DNA from: an uncultured Oscillospiraceae bacterium
GTDB lineage: Bacteria > Bacillota > Clostridia > Oscillospirales > Oscillospiraceae
Assembly: GCA_944385545.1 (NCBI GenBank)
Contig: CALWXQ010000013.1
Span: 1-36,561, forward strand
DNA length: 36,561 bases
Direction: 5' to 3'
Below are positions 1-8,029 of this stretch, one piece after another (within the stretch, counting starts at the first letter, position 1; each line of letters begins with the position of its first letter). The position numbers and the translations under genes are program-made. The notes under the pieces are model-generated. The model worked only from the letters and a program-made list of their open reading frames with translations. It was not told the DNA's origin and searched no databases.

Positions 1-510
1 GGGAACTATATTCTACCATAAAAGGAACCACTATGGATTCTTTTTTCAGTTGTCCAACTTCATTTTACAATCGGCCACTTAAAACTTAATGAGAATTCAA
101 CAATATTCAAGAAAATCAGAACAAATCCAGCTGAATTCTTAAGAGAGTATGGGATAATTTTCTATACAGCTTTAAGATGAATAAATTATTAACAATGTTT
201 CGATATACTGGACCATAAATAGAAAGTTGCGTTTTCTATAGGAACAATGTTTGAAAAATGCAGATTTATCCTGGATTTCAGCAGAATTCAGGATCCTAGG
301 CTCCGGCACTGCCGGTATGGTGCGGCACAGCGGCCGGCGTCTTTTGCGGGATCTTCATATTGTTTTTCCCCGGATAAAATGATATACTGGATAACAGTAT
401 TGAGAATGGATCCTTTCGTTATGGAACCGTCTTAGATATTCCGGTCTCATATGAAACGGAAACGGTGAACCTTACGATCCCCGATTTCCCGGTTTAAGGA
501 GGCAAAGCAT
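1..510. other. AT-rich leader region without a supported gene
   Basis: The first 250 bases are much richer in A/T than the rest of the window and hold only short open frames. One frame is open from base 3 to a stop at 87-89 (28 residues, ending in NRPLKT) and could be the tail of a gene lying upstream, but I do not recognise it. A 62-residue frame at 247-435 has no ribosome site and no recognisable content. Bases 360-388 carry a likely promoter for the following gene. Confidence 0.5.
360..388 (+). promoter_or_regulatory. Probable sigma-A promoter for the UbiA-HAD pair
   Basis: TTGTTT at 360-365 and TATACT at 383-388 with a 17-bp spacer, about 120 bp ahead of the UbiA-family gene. The match and spacing are good, but no second line of evidence exists. 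Confidence 0.5.
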
Positions 511-1374
511 ATGAAGCATTATCTGAAATTGATGCGTGTGCACCACTATATTAAGAATCTGCTCGTTTTTGCCGCATTGGCTTGCGGCGGCCAGCTGTTC
601 CATTTGGAAAAGCTGGCAATGGGCTTTTCCGCGTTTATCGCGTTCTGCATGGTGTCCTCGGCGGTTTATATCATCAACGACATCCGCGATAAAGAGAAGG
701 ATCGCAAGCATCCGAAGAAATGCAGGCGCCCCATTGCGGCGGGGATCATTTCCGTCAGACGCGCGTCCGTACTGGCTGTGCTTCTGCTCCTGGTCGCCGC
801 CATTTGTAATGCCCTGGTATTCCGCGCGGCGTCTACTTTGCTGCTGGTACTCTATTTTATTTTGAATCTGGCATACAGTTTTGGCTTAAAGAATATGCCC
901 ATTGTTGACGTCACCATCCTGGTTGCCGGTTTCCTGCTCCGCATTCTTTACGGCGCGATCGTTACGGAGATCACCATTTCCAACTGGCTCTATTTGACCG
1001 TCGTCGCCTTTGCCTTTTATTTTGCCTTCGGCAAACGCCGGAATGAATTGATGCAGACCGGCAACGGAGAAACACGCCAGGTGCTGAGCGTCTATTCCGT
1101 CAATTTCCTGGACAAAAACATGGGGATGTGTTTGACGCTGGCAAATGTTTTCTATGCGCTGTGGAGCACAGATGAAAAAACCATGGCGTTTTACAGCAAT
1201 AACTATCTGATCTTCACAGTGCCCATGGTGCTTCTGATCACCATGAAGTACAGTCTGGTGATTGAAGGGGAATCCGACGGAGATCCTGTGGAAGTGCTCC
1301 TTCATGACAAAGTTCTGCTTGCCCTGTGCGTGGTGTACTTGGCGGTTATGTTTGTTCTTCTGTACTTATTATGA
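511..1374 (+). CDS. UbiA-family prenyltransferase, decaprenyl-phosphate phosphoribosyltransferase-like
   Basis: A 287-residue polytopic membrane protein of the UbiA superfamily. The first Asp-rich motif is NDIRDKEKD (residues 56-64), followed by RRPIAAG; the second conserved region is the stretch YSFGLKN...VDVTILVAGFLLR, and a later GKRRNEL resembles the KRxxEL of DPPR synthases. Members of this subgroup move a phosphoribosyl group from PRPP onto a polyprenyl phosphate at the cytoplasmic face of the membrane. The start is fixed by AAGGAGG a few bases upstream. The next gene, 13 bp downstream, is a HAD phosphatase, and UbiA and HAD domains are often paired or fused, which supports a lipid-linked pentose role rather than quinone synthesis. 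The exact substrate is inference. Confidence 0.85.
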   Translation: MKHYLKLMRVHHYIKNLLVFAALACGGQLFHLEKLAMGFSAFIAFCMVSSAVYIINDIRDKEKDRKHPKKCRRPIAAGIISVRRASVLAVLLLLVAAICNALVFRAASTLLLVLYFILNLAYSFGLKNMPIVDVTILVAGFLLRILYGAIVTEITISNWLYLTVVAFAFYFAFGKRRNELMQTGNGETRQVLSVYSVNFLDKNMGMCLTLANVFYALWSTDEKTMAFYSNNYLIFTVPMVLLITMKYSLVIEGESDGDPVEVLLHDKVLLALCVVYLAVMFVLLYLL

Positions 1375-1387
1375 AAGTGTGCTTGCT

Positions 1388-1951
1388 ATGAACGTTTACG
1401 ATTTTGACGGAACGATTTACAATGGGGACAGTACCGTTGATTTTTTCTTGTACGCCCTGGGGCGAAAACCGGCGCTGATTCGCTACGTCCCAAAGCAGCT
1501 TTGGGGTTTCGCTCTGTATGGAGCCAAACGGATCGGTAAAACGGAGTTGAAGGAATATTTCTTCTGCTTTTTGTCCGGGATCAATGCCGTAGAATTGGCG
1601 GAGCTTTTCTGGGATCAAAACCAGGATCGGATCTATCGCTGGTATTTACGGCAGCGGCAGCCTGACGACATCATCATTTCCGCGTCTGCGGAGTTCCTTT
1701 TGGCGCCGATCTGCCAACGGCTGGGGATCCGCCGGCTGATTGCCTCCAAGGTCAATCCCAAAACCGGAGCGTTTTCCGGCGAAAACTGTCGCGGCGGGGA
1801 AAAGGTGCGCCGACTGAAGGACGAATATCAGATTACCCATATCCATGGCTTTTACTCAGATTCCCGTTCCGATTTGCCGCTGGCAAGCATTGCCCACCGG
1901 GCGTATTTGGTGGAAAAGGGAAGGCTCCGGGAATGGAAGCCCCAGGAATGA
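1388..1951 (+). CDS. HAD-superfamily phosphatase (HAD-IB/SerB-like)
   Basis: 187 residues. The N-terminus has the HAD nucleophile motif DFDGT (Asp5 and Asp7), with the acidic motif IV DSRSD near residue 160; this is the layout of HAD-IB phosphoserine-phosphatase-like enzymes. The frame is open further upstream to 1262, inside the UbiA gene, but the HAD motif begins directly at the ATG at 1388, so that start was chosen; the ribosome site is weak, suggesting translational coupling. Lying 13 bp after the UbiA-family gene, it probably removes the phosphate from a polyprenyl-phosphate-5-phosphoribose intermediate. That role is inferred from the pairing, not shown by the sequence. Confidence 0.8.
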   Translation: MNVYDFDGTIYNGDSTVDFFLYALGRKPALIRYVPKQLWGFALYGAKRIGKTELKEYFFCFLSGINAVELAELFWDQNQDRIYRWYLRQRQPDDIIISASAEFLLAPICQRLGIRRLIASKVNPKTGAFSGENCRGGEKVRRLKDEYQITHIHGFYSDSRSDLPLASIAHRAYLVEKGRLREWKPQE

Positions 1952-2022
1952 TCCTGCCTGGGATCCGGCTTTGGCCGGAGGTCTGGCAGCTTTGGCGGGT
2001 TCCGTCGCCCGCAGATGAACGT

Positions 2023-2070
2023 ACCCCGTGGAGCGATGCCTGCTTTGCCGGTGACATCGCTCCACGGGGT
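2023..2070. terminator. Perfect 16-bp inverted repeat between convergent genes
   Basis: ACCCCGTGGAGCGATG (2023-2038) pairs perfectly with 2055-2070 around a 16-base loop. It lies between the convergent HAD and membrane-protein genes and is probably a bidirectional terminator, although neither side has a strong U-run. Confidence 0.6.
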
Positions 2071-2119
2071 TCCCTAATACGTACTGGCCGCGAACAGGAT
2101 CCGGGCCTTCACTTCTTCC

Positions 2120-3784
2120 TTATTTCAGATAATACGTCTGGGCAAACGCAAGCAAAGACTGAAATTCCGGCACATTGACCGTCAGCATCACCGCCGCGGC
2201 GATCACCGTAAACACCGGCAGGAGCCAGGGCTTGCGCCATTTTTCCGCCGCCCAGTTTACCAGTTGGAACAGCAGCGCCAAATATGCCCAGCCAAAATAC
2301 AGGCCGTACAGCATTAAGCCGTTTTCGGCGGTGCCCCAGCCCAGGAGCACAAGCACCGCCGCGGAAAAGCCTACCCAGTAGCCGCACAGGATGCTGCCCT
2401 TGTGCCTGCGATTCAGCCACAGACCCGCCAGCACGAAGACCAACAGGAGAACCCCGGCAAGACTTACACCTGTCACCGGCGCCTGAGATCTGACCATCCA
2501 CTGGACAGTTTCATCGCTTCCCAGTCTGTCCACATAGGTGATTGTATCCGGCGCCAGCAGGCAGTTGCGAACAAATGCCAGAAATTGCAGAACCTTATCC
2601 CCAAAGGTCAGCTCTTTTCCTGTAAATGTGCTCAGCATCTTCGCTCTGGCCGGCAGCTTGAGAATAACGTCCAAGCGGCAGAAAGCGAAGATCAACACCA
2701 CATAGGCAAGCCCCTGCTTCACGCAGCCCCGGAACCAGCTCCAAAAATCCCTTCGGGGATCCTGGTTTTGGGCAAGGGGAATTACAGCCAGGCTGGTGAT
2801 CAGCGTCCCCCCCGCAGCCATCACAGCAAGGGGCCGGGGCCTGCCCCGGGAAATCAGGTACAGGCAAACTGTCAGCCAGAAAAAGGCCACCGCATACTGC
2901 TCCATCATGACGATAAACAGCAGATAGATGTGGCTGCAGCAGAACAGCAGCATAAAGCAGACCCGTTTTCCCGGGGTCAGCTCCAGAGTTTTTGCCAGCA
3001 GGAATCCCCCGCAGAAAATCAGCAGCATTTGTGAGCAGCCCAGCAGCAGCATTTGCAGCGTCGGCCACCGGTATACCCATGCTCCCAGAAAATAAGCCAT
3101 GCCTGTCAGCGGCGCGGCAAACACCGCGAATAGGGGCTGGCGGATATCATTTTCGCTATGGAACAAGCTCACATACGCGGATGTGGGCACGATCAGGTTA
3201 CTGTCACCGGTATAGATCGCAGCGCCGGGGATATCGTAGCCATAAAACGCTTTGGATGTGGAAAATGCCGCAAGGATTGCCAGGGCCGAAAGCATCACCA
3301 GCAGTCCGTAAGCCGCCCACTCCCAAAGCCGGATCCCCTGAAGCAGGCCGGTATCCCGGAGAATTTTCCGCATTTCGTCAAACAGCATCGCGACACAGAC
3401 AAAGGCAAAGACCCAGGCTGCGGCAGTGGCAAGATCGCCGAAAAGTCCGGGAAGATAGGATCCTGCCACCAGGCTGTTCAGATATTCCGATTCCGTGGAA
3501 AAGCTGACCCCGCCCACGGGAACCACGGCCGGATCCCAGAAGATCCCCAGAGCGGTCATTGCCGCAAGGGCCTTCACCTGCCAGCACATGGCGGATACCC
3601 GGGAGGCAATGGAAGAATGGGCCGCAGCGAAAATTCCGCACAGAAGAACAGCCAACCCCAACCCCGCGGGAATCATGCTGCCCACAGAATACCACTGCAC
3701 CATCGCGCAGAAAAACGCCGCCGCGCATACCGGAAAATACCAGTTATGCGCCAGATTTCCGGCATACCTTTTTACCTTGTTCAT
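2120..3784 (-). CDS. Polytopic membrane protein of unknown function (possible GT-C-like)
   Basis: 554 residues with about a dozen or more hydrophobic membrane segments spread over the whole length and loops rich in aromatic residues, for example the segment around YDIPGAAIYTGDSNLI near residues 185-200. I do not recognise a named family. Size and topology are compatible with a lipid-linked-sugar glycosyltransferase of the GT-C fold, and the neighbouring UbiA-HAD pair could make such a lipid-linked sugar, but no clear catalytic motif was seen. It is read toward those genes from its own promoter (TTAACA at 3895-3890, 17 bp, TATACT at 3872-3867) and has a GGAGG ribosome site 9 bases before the ATG. 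Confidence 0.75.
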   Translation of the reverse strand: MNKVKRYAGNLAHNWYFPVCAAAFFCAMVQWYSVGSMIPAGLGLAVLLCGIFAAAHSSIASRVSAMCWQVKALAAMTALGIFWDPAVVPVGGVSFSTESEYLNSLVAGSYLPGLFGDLATAAAWVFAFVCVAMLFDEMRKILRDTGLLQGIRLWEWAAYGLLVMLSALAILAAFSTSKAFYGYDIPGAAIYTGDSNLIVPTSAYVSLFHSENDIRQPLFAVFAAPLTGMAYFLGAWVYRWPTLQMLLLGCSQMLLIFCGGFLLAKTLELTPGKRVCFMLLFCCSHIYLLFIVMMEQYAVAFFWLTVCLYLISRGRPRPLAVMAAGGTLITSLAVIPLAQNQDPRRDFWSWFRGCVKQGLAYVVLIFAFCRLDVILKLPARAKMLSTFTGKELTFGDKVLQFLAFVRNCLLAPDTITYVDRLGSDETVQWMVRSQAPVTGVSLAGVLLLVFVLAGLWLNRRHKGSILCGYWVGFSAAVLVLLGWGTAENGLMLYGLYFGWAYLALLFQLVNWAAEKWRKPWLLPVFTVIAAAVMLTVNVPEFQSLLAFAQTYYLK

Positions 3785-3866
3785 AAGAAAAAGCCTCCAA
3801 ATCCTCGAGCCTGTTCACGGATCCGTGAAAACCGGCAGCATCCCCGCTCCACGGATCCCCAAAGGC

Positions 3867-3895
3867 AGTATACCATAAGAATCTCAACTTGTTAA
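3867..3895 (-). promoter_or_regulatory. Probable promoter of the membrane-protein gene
   Basis: On the minus strand TTAACA (3895-3890), a 17-bp spacer and TATACT (3872-3867). The leader between it and the gene contains the palindrome CACGGATCCGTG at 3816-3827. Confidence 0.55.
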
Positions 3896-3944
3896 GGGTT
3901 TTGTTTCCGCGGCGGCCATTTCCTCGGGAAACGCAAAACGGCAG

Positions 3945-3981
3945 ACCGGTGCGGGCCAGTATTTCCTTGGCCCGCACCGGT
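3945..3981 (-). terminator. Probable terminator of the nrd operon
   Basis: ACCGGTGCGGGCCA (3945-3958) pairs perfectly with 3968-3981; on the minus strand a short U-run (CGTTTTG) follows about 8 bases later. It sits just past the nrdG stop codon. Confidence 0.65.
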
Positions 3982-3985
3982 AGTT

Positions 3986-4498
3986 TCAGTATTCTCCCAG
4001 CCAGCGGCCGGAGGTTTCCGCCACCGCTTCCCCGGCGGCCAGGCTTTTGGGGACGTTCAACACCCGCTGGTTTCGGCTGCCCCGGAAGTTCAGCTCCAGG
4101 CTCTTTTCCGCCAGCACAAACGGCCCGTCGATGAGCACGTCCAGGGTTTGCAGCAGCTGCCGCTGCTCCGGCGTTCCGGCCAGGAGCTGTTCAAAGGTGT
4201 AGCCGGAGTAGGAGGCCACCTCGTAGCCCGCTTCCTTCAGCAGCCGCCCCAACTCCGCGAAACCCGCCGCCTGGGCGAAGGGCTCGCCGCCGGAGAAGGT
4301 GACGCCTTTGGAAAGCGGGTTGGACATGGCGATGTTTGCCAGCCGCGCCTCCTCCATGGGGGTGCCGCCCTCCAAGGGCCAGGTCTCCGGATTGTGGCAG
4401 CCCGGACAGTGGTGGGGACAGCCCTGGGCATAGAAGGTGGTGCGGATCCCCGGGCCGTCTACGATGCTGTCCTCGGTGATACCCGCCAGATACAGCAT
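3986..4498 (-). CDS. nrdG: Anaerobic ribonucleotide reductase activating protein
   Basis: 170-residue radical-SAM activase. The 4Fe-4S cysteines are visible as CPHHCPGC (Cys27, Cys31, Cys34, the CX3CX2C spacing), followed by HNPETW and the TFSGGEP SAM-binding motif. It uses S-adenosylmethionine to abstract a hydrogen from the glycine of class III ribonucleotide reductase. It is the last gene of the nrd operon and begins one base after the stop codon of the small glycyl-radical gene, so the two are almost certainly translated together. Confidence 0.97.
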   Translation of the reverse strand: MLYLAGITEDSIVDGPGIRTTFYAQGCPHHCPGCHNPETWPLEGGTPMEEARLANIAMSNPLSKGVTFSGGEPFAQAAGFAELGRLLKEAGYEVASYSGYTFEQLLAGTPEQRQLLQTLDVLIDGPFVLAEKSLELNFRGSRNQRVLNVPKSLAAGEAVAETSGRWLGEY

Positions 4499-4499
4499 G

Positions 4500-4652
4500 T
4501 TACTTCAGTCCGTGCTTCACACGGTCCCGCTCCTCCGCCCGTTTGGCGTCGTTCCACTTGTCCATGGTGCCCACCAAATAGCCGGTGATCCGGCGGATCC
4601 GCTCAAAGCCCACGCCCTGGCCCAGCTTTTCGTTTGCCTGTTTCATAGTCAT
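4500..4652 (-). CDS. Separate glycyl-radical domain of class III ribonucleotide reductase
   Basis: A 50-residue protein. Its second half, FERIRRITGYLVGTMDKWND followed by AKRAEERDRVKH, matches what I recall of the C-terminal end of classical NrdD proteins (an RRTCGY...WN...RV.H pattern in E. coli), where the glycine of the GY pair carries the stable radical; here that is Gly24. The large NrdD upstream stops after its zinc-finger cysteines and lacks this segment. The gene has its own AAGGAG 7 bases before the ATG at 4652, so this is an independent gene rather than a frameshift. A slightly longer start at 4658 would overlap the ribosome site. It lies between nrdD and nrdG. Confidence 0.88.
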   Translation of the reverse strand: MTMKQANEKLGQGVGFERIRRITGYLVGTMDKWNDAKRAEERDRVKHGLK

Positions 4653-4683
4653 ATGCATTCTCCTTTTCGTTGGTACTGTGTTG

Positions 4684-6966
4684 TTATTGGATACCCTGGA
4701 AGGCAGGCATTTCCGGATACAGTTTCCTCAGCTCGTCGATCCGATCCGCGGGGATCCGATCTCCCTCCCGCCGGCCGCACCGGGGGCAAACGTCGCCGAT
4801 GACGCCCACATAGCCGCACACCGGATCCCGGTCAACGGGGTGGTTGATGCTGCCGTAGCCCACCCCCGCGTCGTGCATCCACCGCACCACAGCCTCGAAG
4901 GCCTCCACGTTTTTGGCGGTATCGCCGTCCAGCTCCACATAGCTGATGTGCCCGGCGTTGCACAGGGCGTGATAGGGGGCCTCCAGACGGATTTTGTCAT
5001 AGGCGGAAATGGGGTACCACACAGGAATGTGGAAGCTGTTGGTGTAGTATTCCCGGTCGGTGATGCCGGGCATCTTGCCGTAGCGCTTCTGATCCATGCG
5101 GATGAACCGGCCGGCAAGACCCTCGGCGGGAGTGGCCAGAAGGGTGAAGTTCATTTTGTGGGCCTGGGAGATCTGGTCGCAGAACTTGCGCATGAAGGAA
5201 ACGATGGCCAGACCCTTTTCCTGCATGGCGGCGCTTTCCCCGTGGTGGGCGCCGTAGAGGGCGGTGAGGGTTTCCGCCAGGCCGATGAAGCCGATGGACA
5301 GCGTTCCGTGCTTCAGCACTTCCCGCAGATCGTCTTGAACCGTCAGCTTGTCCGCGTCCAGCCATACGTTCTGGCCCATGAGGAAGGGGAAGTTGTAAAC
5401 ATGCTTGCCCGCCTGGATCTCGAACCGGTCCAGCAGCTGCTGGGCCACCAGATTGAGCATGTTCTCCAGCTTTTCATAGAAGACCTTCTCGTCTCCTTGG
5501 GACTCCAAGGCCAGCCGGGGCAGGTTGATGGAGGTGAAGGACAGGTTGCCCCGGGAGTAGGCGATCTGCCGGGTGGGGTCGTAAACGTTACCCATGACCC
5601 GGGTGCGGCAGCCCATGGTGGCCACCTCCGTCTCCGGACGGCCGGGGACGTAGTATTGCAGATTGTACGGGGCGTCCAGGAACACATAGTTGGGGAACAG
5701 CCGCCGGGCGCTGACCTTGCAGCTTAAGCGGAACAGGTCGTAGTTGGGATCCTCCGCGTTATAGTTGACCCCTTCCTTGACCTTGAAAATGTGGATGGGG
5801 AAGATGCAGGTTTCTCCGTGGCCCAGGCCGGCGTCCAGGGCCAGCAGGATGTTCCGGATCACCATCCGTCCTTCGGCAGAGGCGTCGGTGCCGTAGTTGA
5901 TGGAGGAGAACGGGGTCTGGGCTCCGGCCCGGGAGTGCATGGTGTTCAGATTGTGGACGAAGCCCTCCATGGCCTGGAAGGTGTCCGCTTCGGTGATCCG
6001 CCAGGCCCGGCGTCTGGCCCTGGCAATGAGCCGGGCGGCGTCGGACTCCGTCAGGCAAAGGGCCCGGCAGAGGTTGGCGTTCATAGCGGGGTCGAACTGG
6101 GTGTAGTTTTCCAGCTTGGGGCCTTCTCCGGCCTCGGTTTCTGCCTGAACCACAATCTTGCGCACCCGCTCGGCCAGATCCTCCTGATCCAGGAAGTCCT
6201 CCACCGCGTTGGCCAGGGTTCGGGCGAAGGCCTTGCGGTAGGTTTTTGCCACGCCCTCGGCCATGGCGTAATCAAAATTGGGGATGGATTGGCCGCCGTG
6301 CTGGTCGTTTTGGTTGGACTGGATGGCGATGGCCGCCAGAGCGGCATAGCTCTGAATGGACTTCGGCTCCCTGAGATACCCGTGGCCGGTGGAGAAGCCG
6401 CCGTGGAACAGCTTGAGAATGTCGATCTGGCAGCAGGTGGTGGTCAGGGAATAGAAGTCGAAGTCGTGGATGTGGATGTCGCCCTCCCGATAGGCCTGGG
6501 CGTGCTCCGGCCGCAGCAGGTACATCTCGTTATAGGCCTTCGCCCCGGCGGAGCCGATCTGAAGCATGGAGCCCATGGCGGTGTTGCCGTCGATGTTGGC
6601 GTTGTCCCGCTTCATATCGCTGGCCCGGGCGTCAATGTTGGTAATCTCGTCGATGGTTTTCATCAGGCTGGTGTTGGCCTCTCTGGCCCGGGTACGGTTG
6701 GCCCGGTAGAGGATGTAGGCCTTGGCGGCATTGTTAAAGCCGTGGTTCATCAGCTGCTTCTCCACCTGATCCTGGATATCCTCAATGTTGGGAGGGGTTT
6801 CCCGGAACTGGGCCTGGAGGGCGCTTTGCACTGCGTTGGCCACCCGGGCGGCGTCGGCGGCATCCCCCTCGGACGCGGCCTCCAGGGCCCGGAGGATGGC
6901 GGCGGCAATTTTATTCTGGTCATACAGAACGATCCGGCCGTCTCGTTTGATAATACTGTGGATCAT
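4684..6966 (-). CDS. nrdD: Anaerobic ribonucleoside-triphosphate reductase, large part lacking the glycyl-radical tail
   Basis: About 760 residues. An ATP-cone domain (IIKRDGRIVLYDQNKIAAAI) opens the protein and would carry allosteric control of overall activity; the catalytic barrel contains the HGGQSIPNFDYAMAEG and MGCRTRVMGN segments typical of NrdD. The C-terminus has the zinc-site cysteines (DPVCGY and CPRCGR) and then ends about 25 residues later, without the RRxxGY glycyl-radical segment, which is encoded separately in the next gene. The enzyme makes dNTPs without oxygen, with NrdG installing the radical. The ATG at 6966 is preferred over that at 6972 because AGAGAGG is then 8 bases upstream. 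NrdR-like boxes lie upstream. Confidence 0.95.
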   Translation of the reverse strand: MIHSIIKRDGRIVLYDQNKIAAAILRALEAASEGDAADAARVANAVQSALQAQFRETPPNIEDIQDQVEKQLMNHGFNNAAKAYILYRANRTRAREANTSLMKTIDEITNIDARASDMKRDNANIDGNTAMGSMLQIGSAGAKAYNEMYLLRPEHAQAYREGDIHIHDFDFYSLTTTCCQIDILKLFHGGFSTGHGYLREPKSIQSYAALAAIAIQSNQNDQHGGQSIPNFDYAMAEGVAKTYRKAFARTLANAVEDFLDQEDLAERVRKIVVQAETEAGEGPKLENYTQFDPAMNANLCRALCLTESDAARLIARARRRAWRITEADTFQAMEGFVHNLNTMHSRAGAQTPFSSINYGTDASAEGRMVIRNILLALDAGLGHGETCIFPIHIFKVKEGVNYNAEDPNYDLFRLSCKVSARRLFPNYVFLDAPYNLQYYVPGRPETEVATMGCRTRVMGNVYDPTRQIAYSRGNLSFTSINLPRLALESQGDEKVFYEKLENMLNLVAQQLLDRFEIQAGKHVYNFPFLMGQNVWLDADKLTVQDDLREVLKHGTLSIGFIGLAETLTALYGAHHGESAAMQEKGLAIVSFMRKFCDQISQAHKMNFTLLATPAEGLAGRFIRMDQKRYGKMPGITDREYYTNSFHIPVWYPISAYDKIRLEAPYHALCNAGHISYVELDGDTAKNVEAFEAVVRWMHDAGVGYGSINHPVDRDPVCGYVGVIGDVCPRCGRREGDRIPADRIDELRKLYPEMPAFQGIQ

Positions 6967-7017
6967 AAGCATTTCCTCTCTTTAGCTGTAAGGATATCAC
7001 CATGGCAGCGGGAAGAA

Positions 7018-7065
7018 ACACAACATATTGTGGCTTCATTTTTCAGCTGCCACAATATTTTGACA
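7018..7065 (-). promoter_or_regulatory. Tandem NrdR-box-like operator of the nrd operon
   Basis: ACACAACATATTGTGG at 7018-7033 and CCACAATATTTTGACA at 7050-7065 both resemble the NrdR consensus (ACACwATATwTTGTGT-like). Their centres are 32 bp apart, three helical turns, which is the usual arrangement for the zinc-finger/ATP-cone repressor NrdR. They lie 50-100 bp upstream of nrdD, so the promoter is probably between or within them. Confidence 0.8.
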
Positions 7066-7351
7066 CACATTGCTCTTTTTGTCAAGAGGCAAACGCAGCC
7101 GCCGGCGCTTCCGGCCGCCGACGCGTTTCCGGAAAATCCCAAAAAACGCCGCTGCCCGGATGCGGCAGCGGCGCAATTCCCCCCGGTTGGGGGAAAACAG
7201 ACAACTTCTTACCCTGGAGAGGAATTTGAACGGGAAGGGGCAAATTCCGCTTTTCATACAGCGGTAGGAGCGATCCCGGCCCAAGGATGGCGCTGACAGC
7301 GCTGTATAATTCTGCCATTCCGGGGGATGCTAGGGCCAGGGAGGTGACGGT
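7066..7351. other. Intergenic region between nrd and DUF421 genes
   Basis: Holds a strong GC hairpin read as a terminator on the minus strand (listed separately), a CCCCC-GGTT-GGGGG hairpin near 7180-7195, an inverted repeat GGAATTTG/CAAATTCC around 7224-7250, and a TATAAT at 7305-7310 that may be the -10 of the DUF421 gene although no good -35 is seen. A 78-residue frame on the minus strand (7082-7318) lacks a ribosome site. No gene is supported. Confidence 0.45.
7141..7173 (-). terminator. Intrinsic terminator on the minus strand upstream of nrdD
   Basis: CGCCGCTGCC (7147-7156) pairs with 7164-7173; on the minus strand the hairpin is followed by six U. It faces the nrd operon from upstream, so it would stop antisense or read-through transcription coming from the DUF421 side, or mark the end of a small minus-strand RNA. 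Confidence 0.6.
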
Positions 7352-8029
7352 GTGATCTTATCCTATTTGCGCACCGTGGGGCTGTATCTGGTGCTGATCT
7401 TCTCTGTGCGGCTTATGGGCAAGCGGCAGATCGGCCAGATGGAGCCGGCGGAATTTGTGGTGACCATGCTTCTGGCAAATCTGGCGTCCATCCCCATGCA
7501 GGATGGGGGCATCCCGCTGTACACAGGGCTTTTGCCCATTGTGACGGTGCTGGGTATGGAGCTGAGCCTGTCGGGACTGATCCTGCACAGCGTGCTGTTT
7601 CGGCGGTTTTTATGCGGCAAGCCGGTGATCCTCATTGACAACGGCAAGATCCGTCAGGAAAATCTCCGCCGCACCCGGGTGACCCTGGACGAACTGACCG
7701 GCCATTTGCGGGAGAAGGATGTGCTGGATATTTCGGCGGTGCAGTACGCCATTTTGGAGACGGACGGAAACCTGTCGGTGTTCCCCTTTCCCAAGGAACG
7801 GCCTGCCAGCGCCAAGGACGCGGGGATCCGTGCCAAGGGACAATACCTGCCCATCACCATCATCGAAGACGGCTATGTGTCCAGGGAGAATCTGAAGCAG
7901 GCGGGGAAGGACAGCCTCTGGCTGGAGAAGGTGCTCCGGGAGCGGGGGAGCGAGGCGGCGGATACCTTCCTGCTCACCGTGGACGCCTCTGACCGGGTGG
8001 TCTGGCTGGGAAAGGAGGGCCGCTCATGA
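7352..8029 (+). CDS. DUF421 (YetF-like) membrane protein
   Basis: 225 residues. Three N-terminal membrane segments (about residues 5-80), including the conserved RLMGKRQIGQMEPAEFVVTM, are followed by the cytosolic DUF421 domain with GKPVILIDNGKI and the later LSVFPFPKE segment. Function of the family is not settled; members are often found in spore formers. It begins with GTG at 7352 behind GGGAGG and ends with a 4-base overlap (ATGA) with the DUF4363 gene, a common pairing. Confidence 0.92.
   Translation: MILSYLRTVGLYLVLIFSVRLMGKRQIGQMEPAEFVVTMLLANLASIPMQDGGIPLYTGLLPIVTVLGMELSLSGLILHSVLFRRFLCGKPVILIDNGKIRQENLRRTRVTLDELTGHLREKDVLDISAVQYAILETDGNLSVFPFPKERPASAKDAGIRAKGQYLPITIIEDGYVSRENLKQAGKDSLWLEKVLRERGSEAADTFLLTVDASDRVVWLGKEGRS

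Noticed and set aside
1-40. CTACCATA and GGAACC at the left edge, similar to the repeat at 36486-36523
   Set aside because: Only about a dozen matching bases with gaps; too short to claim a second copy of the insertion sequence.
5791-7296. 501-residue plus-strand frame, and a 380-residue one at 4585-5727
   Set aside because: Both are opposite-strand shadows of nrdD, with Gly/Val/Asp-rich composition and no ribosome site.
7082-7318. 78-residue minus-strand frame (MAELYSAVSAIL...)
   Set aside because: No ribosome site, crosses the minus-strand terminator hairpin, no recognisable domain.
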